NCBI GenBank assembly: GCA_022013615.1
Contig: JAKLQB010000859.1
Location: 1-6,218, forward strand
Length of the DNA stretch: 6,218 nt
Direction of reading: 5' to 3'
From: Desulfobacterales bacterium
Lineage (GTDB): Bacteria; Desulfobacterota; DSM-4660; Desulfatiglandales; Desulfatiglandaceae
Shown: in pieces, positions 1 to 5,054 of the stretch
Layout: the number at the start of each line of letters is the position of its first letter
How positions within the stretch are numbered: the stretch's first letter is position 1
Notes under the pieces: model-generated
The model's database searches: none
What the model was told of the DNA's origin: nothing
What the model saw: only the letters and a program-made list of their open reading frames with translations
Translations under genes and position numbers: made by a program

Positions 1-122
1 GATTTGAGGAGTCGCTACGCTCCGTCTATTCACATAAAGTAGACAGAATTTCACAGATAAGAAACTCAATCTACAAATCCCCCAATCTTTTAATTCTTAA
101 GCAGGATACGCCAGAACCAAAC
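1..122. other. gene-free left edge upstream of the operon
   Basis: No reading frame of useful length crosses this stretch on either strand; stops occur in every frame. It is AT-rich between about 27 and 100, as expected for a promoter region, but I could not find a -35/-10 pair with both good matches and proper spacing, so no promoter is called. A purine-rich AGGA at 103-106 is the only Shine-Dalgarno-like element, and it lies 16 bases before the first ATG, which is too far to be convincing. If the five genes form an operon, its promoter should lie here or further left. Confidence 0.5.
8..23. other. small GC-rich hairpin
   Basis: GGAG at 8-11 can pair with CTCC at 20-23, and CG at 13-14 with CG at 18-19, giving a six-pair stem with one bulged T and a three-base loop. 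There is no T-run after it on the + strand, so it does not look like a complete intrinsic terminator. It could be the end of a dispersed repeat or part of the preceding intergenic region cut by the window edge. A stem this short can arise by chance. Confidence 0.2.
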
Positions 123-1718
123 ATGGATAACATTGACATGATGGGTCTACAGAAAGGTCAAACTCTGCTTTCGTGTTTTTCATTAATCCGGCTTGTGTGC
201 GGAGTTGAAATCATTCCACCAGAAAAAGTGTCGGTAAAGGATGAAGGTCATAATCGCTCCAGCCCTCGATATCAGTATCCACTGAAAGTCTTTGCCATGA
301 TCTTTGCCCTGGTTGCGCTGCTTCTTGGCGGGGGCTTCTTATTTCACTACCTTTCTGAAAATCCGGTGCATATTGCGGAGGTTCCTGATGAGAACGCGGT
401 ATTGGCACCTAAAAAGGCAAATGTGACCGGCGAATTACCAACGGGTGGGGTTGTACCGGGGCTGGTTCAAACGGCCAACCCCGAACAGCTTGCCCTGGAA
501 AAAGAGAGCGCTGAGCAGAAACTGGCGGATTTTCTCCATGGGAAAAAAGAGTTGGATGAGAAAGGAGGCAAGGAGTGGGGAGGAGACCTTTATGCCGGAA
601 TGATACAACTCGGGCAGGAGGCGGATGCATTATTCATAAATAAAGAGTATCCTTCCGCCTCAAACAAATATGAGGAAGCACTGACCAAAGCAAATGAACT
701 TGCAGACCAGACCGATGAGGTATTGGCCCGTCTCATGGAGGAAGGCCGTATTGCCATAACCGAGGGGGATGCCGAGCGCGCGCAGCAGAATTTCAGCATG
801 GCGTTGATGATTGACCCGGCGAACGAGTTTGCGCACCGAAACCTGGAAAGGGCGAAGAAAATCGAAGCTGTCTTTCAATTGATTGATTCTGCAAAGCGAT
901 ATGAGAAAACAAACAATCTCTCTTTTGCGCTTACAGATTACCAGGAGGCCCTGGGATTGGACCCGGAATCGGATCAGGCCCGGAAGGGATTTAAGCGGGT
1001 TAAGGGCCTGATTGCCGGGGAGCAGTTTCAACAGTTCATGTCCTCTGGTTTTGCGGCTCTCCACAAAAGCGAATACGAAGTTGCCCGGGCCGGGTTTCTA
1101 AAGGCGCAATCCTTCAAGCCGGATTCCCGTGAGGTTCAGGACGCCCTGGCCCAGGTGGATCAAGCGATTCGACTGGCCCGCATCGAAACCCTGCGAGAAA
1201 AAGCCCTGGCTGCGGAGCAGTCTGAAGATTGGCAACGGGCACTGGAGTCCTATGTGGCAGTCCTTGAAATGGATGCCGCTATTCAGTTTGCTGCCCGGGG
1301 AAAGGTGCGTTCTCTGGAACAGATCCGGCTAACAAAACGCATCGATTTTTATTTAAAGAAGCCGGATGTCCTGGAATCTGACCGGCATCTGGAAAATGCG
1401 CTTCTTCTGTTACAGGAAGCCATAGAGGCGGAGCCAAAGGGCCCCCGCCTGACCGCACAGGTGGAAAAACTTGATCAACTGGTGAAAATGGCACAGACGC
1501 CGGTGAAAGTCACATTGGAGTCCGACAATCTCACTGAGGTGGCTGTCTATAAGGTGGGGAAATTGGGGCGGTTTTATACGCGAGACCTGGACCTGCGGCC
1601 TGGTACTTACACGGTGGTGGGTACGCGGCACGGGTATAAGGATGTGAGGCAGGAGATCGCGGTTAAGGCGGGCAAAAATCAAGTGCGCATTACTGTGAAA
1701 TGCAGGGAAATGATTTGA
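123..1718 (+). CDS. membrane-anchored TPR protein with C-terminal PEGA-like domain
   Basis: Predicted bitopic inner-membrane protein of 531 residues. Residues 1-55 are a polar, basic-leaning N-terminus, likely cytoplasmic. Residues 56-76 form one strong transmembrane helix. Residues about 120-440 are alpha-helical with repeated TPR-like helix pairs. The clearest are near 161-193, 203-236, 250-283 (FALTDYQEALGLDPES), 304-337 (YEVARAGFLKAQSFKPDS) and 358-389, with a weaker one near 418-440. Residues about 458-528 are a beta-rich PEGA-like unit with LRPGTYTVVGTRHGYKDV followed by a return strand. The topology places TPRs and PEGA in the periplasm, where TPRs usually bind partner proteins. The PEGA fold is shared with the next gene, suggesting one assembly. 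The start is uncertain: ATG 123 has no well-spaced Shine-Dalgarno, and ATG 138 or 141 would remove five or six residues. No enzymatic motif is visible. The function is unknown; a scaffold role is inferred. Confidence 0.88.
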   Translation: MDNIDMMGLQKGQTLLSCFSLIRLVCGVEIIPPEKVSVKDEGHNRSSPRYQYPLKVFAMIFALVALLLGGGFLFHYLSENPVHIAEVPDENAVLAPKKANVTGELPTGGVVPGLVQTANPEQLALEKESAEQKLADFLHGKKELDEKGGKEWGGDLYAGMIQLGQEADALFINKEYPSASNKYEEALTKANELADQTDEVLARLMEEGRIAITEGDAERAQQNFSMALMIDPANEFAHRNLERAKKIEAVFQLIDSAKRYEKTNNLSFALTDYQEALGLDPESDQARKGFKRVKGLIAGEQFQQFMSSGFAALHKSEYEVARAGFLKAQSFKPDSREVQDALAQVDQAIRLARIETLREKALAAEQSEDWQRALESYVAVLEMDAAIQFAARGKVRSLEQIRLTKRIDFYLKKPDVLESDRHLENALLLLQEAIEAEPKGPRLTAQVEKLDQLVKMAQTPVKVTLESDNLTEVAVYKVGKLGRFYTRDLDLRPGTYTVVGTRHGYKDVRQEIAVKAGKNQVRITVKCREMI

Positions 1719-3820
1719 AGGATTCTTACAAAACTGGGGACAATAATACTTCTGGTTCGGCCATTGAGATTGAACCTGTATCCTTTCATGCCGGCCGCCA
1801 GCAACCGAAACCAAAATCGCCGCTTAGGTTTCTGGTCTGGTTGATCCTGATAGTGATCTTCTCCGCGTTGTCTGCGTCCGCCTGGTTTGTTTTTACGGCA
1901 AGGCAGGTGGTAGTAGGCATTGATCCGGAGCCGGAACGAATTACCATTAGCGGAGGTATCCTAACGCCAAGGTTGGGAACCTATTATCTGCTGCGGCCTG
2001 GAGAATACACCTTGAGGGCCTTCAAACAGTGTTATCAACCGCTTGAACAGCGCGTTCAGGTGGCGGACGAAAGGAGTCAGACATTAAATTTCAGTATGGA
2101 AAAACTGCCGGGGCAGGTATCGCTTCGAGTCCATCAGGCAGGGAATTCATCTATCCCAGTTGAGGGAGCACGGGTAAGCATTGATGGTAAAGAGGTGAAA
2201 ATTGCGCCACTCCAGGGCGTGGAGGTGAAGCCAGGCCGCCGACTTGTGGAAATTTTTTCCGTGAATTATCAGGACCTGAAGACCCACATGGAAATCGAGG
2301 GCTGCGGCGTATCGCAGTCCTTTGAGTTCGCCCTTGTACCGGGTTGGGCCGAAGTCACGATCGGCTCTGTACCCTCGGGCGCATATGTCAGTGTGGATGG
2401 AAATAAGTTGGGGGAGACCCCTCTAAAACTCGAGCTCCTTCCGGGAACCCATAACCTGGAAATTGGCGCTGATCGTTACAAAATCTGGCGTACCGAGTTG
2501 GTGGTGAACGCGAATCAGCCACAGGTCCTGGACAATATTCGGCTGCTCCCGGCAGATGGAACCCTTGCACTGTCTACTAACCCTCCCGGAGCCAGTGTGA
2601 CGGTTGGAGATAGATATGCGGGAAAAACGCCCCTGAAAATCCCCCTTTCTCCCAATACTGCACATCAGCTCCGTATATCCAAAGCGGGATATGAGAAAGT
2701 TGCCCGAGAAGTAAAGGTGTCTTCTGCTCAGGTGAAAGAGCTCACTGTGCAATTAGTGCCCATCAAGGGTGTTATCTACCTCATTGTAGAGCCCGGGGAT
2801 GCCGAACTTGTCCTGAATGGGAAATCCTGGGGACCAGTACGTCCTGAGTTGAACCTCACGGCGGTAGAGCACCGGTTGGAAATCAAGAAAGATGGATACC
2901 AATCTTTTCTGACCAGGATCACCCCGCGGCCCGGATTTCCACAGGAATTAAGAATTACCTTGAAAAAACGAGTGCCGGAGAAAGTTCTCCCCGCTTCTAT
3001 TATCAGAGCGGCAAACGGCTATGAACTCCATTTGATTCAACCCGGACCCTTTACCATGGGTGCTTCACGGCGGGAGCAGGGACGCAGGTCCAATGAGACC
3101 CTGCGGAAAGTGACCCTGCAAAGGCCTTTTTACATGGGGATAAGAGAGGTTACCAACAAAGAGTTCAGGGGATTTTTGACCGAACATAACTCGGGATCTT
3201 TCAAACAGCTTAGCCTGAACCGGGATGAACTGCCCGTTGTCCAGGTGACCTGGGAGCAGGCCGCCCTGTTTTGCAACTGGTTAAGCGTGAAAGATGCTCT
3301 GCCCCCCTCCTATATCAAGCGGGGTGACAAAATGGTGGCTGTTGAACCCCTTGGGACGGGATATCGCCTGCCTACGGAAGCGGAATGGGAATACTGTGCC
3401 AGCTTCAATAACAACAAGGCTTTTTTAAAATACCCGTGGGGAAGCACATTCCCCCCCTTGCCCAAATCAGGGAATTTTGCTGATATATCCGCCAAAGATG
3501 TGTTACCCAATTATCTGCAGACGTATAATGACGGATATCCGGGAACAGCTCCCCCGGGAGTATTTGAAGCCAATGTGTTGAGGATCTATGATGTGGGGGG
3601 TAATGTGTCGGAATGGTGTCATGATTATTATTCCATCTATCCATATTCCGCCCACAAGGTATACCAGGATCCCCTGGGACCCAAGCTGGGAAAGCATCGA
3701 GTGGTCAAAGGTTCCAGTTGGAAGCAGGCAAGTATCAGTGCGCTGAGGCTGTCCTACCGGGATTATAGTGATGGAAAACGCCCGGATCTTGGCTTTCGGA
3801 TTTGCCGTTACCTTAAATAG
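1700..3820 (+). CDS. membrane-anchored PEGA-repeat protein with C-terminal SUMF1/FGE-like domain
   Basis: A 706-residue protein. Residues 1-43 are a polar N-terminus ending in basic residues, 44-66 a transmembrane helix, about 70-423 five consecutive PEGA-like beta units, and about 442-706 a SUMF1 (FGE-sulfatase/EgtB/PvdO-like) domain. SUMF1 hallmarks are IQPGPFTMGAS (446-456), FYMGIREVTNKEF, VQVTWEQAALFCNWLS, RLPTEAEWEY (556-565), GGNVSEW (633-639), RVVKGSSW and a terminal LGFRIC. The two copper-binding cysteines of true formylglycine-generating enzymes fall at Gln676 and Ala681, so that oxidase activity is not expected. The EgtB DinB-type iron-binding region is also absent. Basic residues before the helix put the bulk of the protein in the periplasm. 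It overlaps the TPR-PEGA gene and probably works with it. The start may be TTG 1715 rather than ATG 1700. A structural or ligand-binding role is inferred; the domain assignment itself is firm. Confidence 0.93.
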   Translation: MQGNDLKDSYKTGDNNTSGSAIEIEPVSFHAGRQQPKPKSPLRFLVWLILIVIFSALSASAWFVFTARQVVVGIDPEPERITISGGILTPRLGTYYLLRPGEYTLRAFKQCYQPLEQRVQVADERSQTLNFSMEKLPGQVSLRVHQAGNSSIPVEGARVSIDGKEVKIAPLQGVEVKPGRRLVEIFSVNYQDLKTHMEIEGCGVSQSFEFALVPGWAEVTIGSVPSGAYVSVDGNKLGETPLKLELLPGTHNLEIGADRYKIWRTELVVNANQPQVLDNIRLLPADGTLALSTNPPGASVTVGDRYAGKTPLKIPLSPNTAHQLRISKAGYEKVAREVKVSSAQVKELTVQLVPIKGVIYLIVEPGDAELVLNGKSWGPVRPELNLTAVEHRLEIKKDGYQSFLTRITPRPGFPQELRITLKKRVPEKVLPASIIRAANGYELHLIQPGPFTMGASRREQGRRSNETLRKVTLQRPFYMGIREVTNKEFRGFLTEHNSGSFKQLSLNRDELPVVQVTWEQAALFCNWLSVKDALPPSYIKRGDKMVAVEPLGTGYRLPTEAEWEYCASFNNNKAFLKYPWGSTFPPLPKSGNFADISAKDVLPNYLQTYNDGYPGTAPPGVFEANVLRIYDVGGNVSEWCHDYYSIYPYSAHKVYQDPLGPKLGKHRVVKGSSWKQASISALRLSYRDYSDGKRPDLGFRICRYLK
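1704..1708 (+). promoter_or_regulatory. Shine-Dalgarno favouring a TTG start for the PEGA-SUMF1 gene
   Basis: AGGGA lies six bases before an in-frame TTG at 1715-1717, which is codon 6 of the frame opened by ATG 1700. ATG 1700 itself has no purine-rich element at the right distance. With the TTG start, the overlap with the previous stop codon is the four bases TTGA, a common translational-coupling arrangement. This is a sequence-based preference, not proof. Confidence 0.45.
1907..2968 (+). repeat. five tandem PEGA-like domain units (protein-level repeat)
   Basis: The units are approximately residues 70-138, 139-216, 217-287, 288-357 and 358-423 of the PEGA-SUMF1 protein. Units 3 and 4 are the most typical: each runs strand, PSG or PPG turn, V-D/G-D, then G-x-TPLK and a leucine-rich strand, with a YK or GYE turn later. 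Units 1, 2 and 5 are more divergent, and unit 2 has a longer first hairpin. At DNA level the units are not obviously alike, so they are an old duplication rather than a recent or unstable repeat. PEGA units are usually surface or periplasmic beta modules thought to bind other proteins or cell-wall material. Confidence 0.75.
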
Positions 3821-3829
3821 TGACTGACC

Positions 3830-4171
3830 ATGTGTTATAGAAGAAAACAACTGATTTTTATGTTGGGACTCAGTATAGGTGCGGGTCTGTGCATGGGGGT
3901 TCTGAGCATTGCCTTTTGTGATGTTTCGGTGAACAGTGCCTTGCAAAATGGGATGGCCGCACAACAGGTATCTTTTGAAATTGCCGAGAATGAAGGAATC
4001 GTTGCCAGGGAGAAAGAGGAAGAGGACCAGCCTCTTGAGCAGGAAAAATTGACCCCCGCAACGGATAAACCCAAAGCTGTCTCAAGGGAAAAAACAGCTC
4101 CGCCAAAGAAGTTTGTGCCCTCACAGAAAATTCGAGCAGATCAGGTGGTGGACTTCCCGGCGGATATTTAG
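3830..4171 (+). CDS. small single-pass membrane protein with charged, Pro-containing periplasmic tail
   Basis: I do not recognise a family for this 113-residue protein. It has a short basic N-terminus (CYRRKQ) and a glycine-rich hydrophobic helix at 8-30. Residues 50-72 are strongly acidic, and 73-94 are rich in Lys and Pro. The C-terminus reads ADQVVDFPADI. Basic residues before the helix predict the tail to be periplasmic. The plan of short anchor, extended charged linker and small C-terminal peptide resembles TonB-type linkers in outline only. There is no acidic residue inside the helix, so it does not look like the proton-carrying ExbD/TolR/MotB partner. Neither cysteine context (AGLC-M, IAFC-D) is a good lipobox. 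Cleavage by signal peptidase I after Cys30 is conceivable. It lies nine bases after the PEGA-SUMF1 stop with no clear Shine-Dalgarno, so it may rely on coupled translation. Its position and composition support a real gene. Confidence 0.7.
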   Translation: MCYRRKQLIFMLGLSIGAGLCMGVLSIAFCDVSVNSALQNGMAAQQVSFEIAENEGIVAREKEEEDQPLEQEKLTPATDKPKAVSREKTAPPKKFVPSQKIRADQVVDFPADI

Positions 4172-4238
4172 GTGTTTGTAAAAGAGCCGCAAAATTATTT
4201 AACCACACAGGTCGAATCTTTTCAAGAGAGGTCAAAAA
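4172..4238 (+). other. largest intergenic gap inside the operon
   Basis: This 67-base AT-rich gap separates the small membrane protein from the channel gene. A TTGTAA at 4176-4181 and a TTATTT at 4195-4200 are only 13 bases apart, too close for a sigma-70 promoter. No hairpin followed by T residues is present. Its right end carries the ribosome binding site of the next gene. It is compatible with simple read-through transcription. Confidence 0.4.
4225..4231 (+). promoter_or_regulatory. strong Shine-Dalgarno of the MotA/TolQ/ExbB-like gene
   Basis: AGAGAGG sits seven bases before ATG 4239 and is the best ribosome binding site among the five genes. It fixes the start of the channel gene and suggests this gene is translated independently, and possibly more strongly, than its upstream neighbours, in keeping with a multimeric channel subunit. 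Confidence 0.7.
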
Positions 4239-5042
4239 ATGAAAAAATCATTTCCCCTATCCTTTGAGGCAATCTACCAGCTATTTTCATTAATTGTGGT
4301 GATAATAATGGTTCATGCAGTTTATGTGGGGCTTATCCGTCCCAGAGCGGATGAGATTCTGGCAAGACAGGCCACCCTTATTGCGGAGGATAAGTCCTAT
4401 GAGATCAAGCGATCAGTCTACGTCTTGATACGGGATTACGAACAGGAGGCCTGTTTTATTCTCCTGTTCTGGGCCCTGGCCATCATGGGGTACAAGGGCA
4501 CCATGACCATCAAACACCGGGCGCTCTTAGATAAGGACCTGATCCCGCTGGCAGAAGGCATGCGTATTCTGCCGGAGGATACCCGTGACTGGTCACGAAA
4601 AATTCAGGCCCTGCCCCTTAGTCAGCGGGAGGCCTTGCTCCCGAAGGCCCTGCTTGCGGCATTGCAACGGTTTGGTTTAACCGGGAATATCCAGGATGCT
4701 GCGGCGGCCGCACATGCCTATTGCACCTCGGAGGGAGAAAGGTTGGAATCGGAATTATCCATGGTAAGATATATTGCATGGGCTATTCCTTCGGTTGGGT
4801 TCCTCGGGACGGTGCGGGGTATCGGGGACGCCCTTGGACAGGCGCACAAGGCCATTGAAGGGGATATCTTCGGAGTGACGAAGAGCCTGGGCGTTGCCTT
4901 TAACTCCACATTGATTGCCCTCCTTTTAAGCCTCGTTCTCATGTTCCTTGTGCATCACTTGCAGCTCCTCCAGGAGCGCTATGTGCTGGATACCGAAGCA
5001 TACTGTGAAGAGCATCTCACTCGTCATTTACAAACTCAATAA
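4239..5042 (+). CDS. MotA/TolQ/ExbB-family proton-channel protein
   Basis: A 267-residue polytopic inner-membrane protein. Predicted helices are near 13-33, 69-88, 176-195 and 212-238, with a periplasmic loop at 34-68 and a cytoplasmic domain at 89-175. This is the four-helix MotA-like layout with the N-terminus inside. The family signature is clear: AIPSVGFLGTVRGIGDAL (182-199) matches the P-x-x-G-L-x-G-T-V-x-G motif of TolQ/ExbB/MotA, and SLGVAFNSTLIALLL (216-230) matches the last helix. Thr191 and Thr224 correspond by position to the two channel-lining threonines of ExbB. Family members form pentamers around a dimer of an ExbD/TolR/MotB-type protein and use ion flow to move it. No such partner is seen in this window. 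The start is fixed by a strong Shine-Dalgarno. The next gene follows after 12 bases. Which ion is used and what it drives cannot be read from the sequence. Confidence 0.92.
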   Translation: MKKSFPLSFEAIYQLFSLIVVIIMVHAVYVGLIRPRADEILARQATLIAEDKSYEIKRSVYVLIRDYEQEACFILLFWALAIMGYKGTMTIKHRALLDKDLIPLAEGMRILPEDTRDWSRKIQALPLSQREALLPKALLAALQRFGLTGNIQDAAAAAHAYCTSEGERLESELSMVRYIAWAIPSVGFLGTVRGIGDALGQAHKAIEGDIFGVTKSLGVAFNSTLIALLLSLVLMFLVHHLQLLQERYVLDTEAYCEEHLTRHLQTQ

Positions 5043-5046
5043 AGGA
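5042..5046 (+). promoter_or_regulatory. Shine-Dalgarno of the Hsp70-like gene, overlapping the channel stop codon
   Basis: AAGGA begins on the last base of the TAA that ends the channel gene and lies eight bases before ATG 5055. The overlap of ribosome binding site and stop codon suggests translational coupling, and it fixes the start of the downstream gene. Confidence 0.65.
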
Positions 5047-5054
5047 TCTCTGAA

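Noticed and set aside
660..1064. 134-codon minus-strand frame inside the TPR gene
   Set aside because: The + strand encodes regular TPR repeats here; the antisense frame shows no independent coding features.
3451..3457. run of seven C in the SUMF1 gene, a possible phase-variable tract
   Set aside because: The run is short and the reading frame is intact with conserved motifs on both sides; nothing else suggests slippage.
3890..3922. lipoprotein signal in the small membrane protein
   Set aside because: The residues before each cysteine (Leu before Cys21, Phe before Cys30) do not fit the small-residue rule of a lipobox.
3503..3964. 153-codon open frame on the minus strand across the end of the SUMF1 gene and start of the small membrane gene
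   Set aside because: It is antisense to strongly conserved SUMF1 motifs, and no domain or start signal is visible.
4176..4200. possible internal promoter before the channel gene (TTGTAA and TTATTT)
   Set aside because: The spacing is only 13 bases and both hexamers are imperfect.
4239..5042. Zorya-type anti-phage system suggested by the MotA-like protein
   Set aside because: The other members expected beside ZorA (an OmpA/MotB-like ZorB and helicase or nuclease genes) are not seen, and the PEGA, SUMF1 and Hsp70-like neighbours are not part of Zorya.
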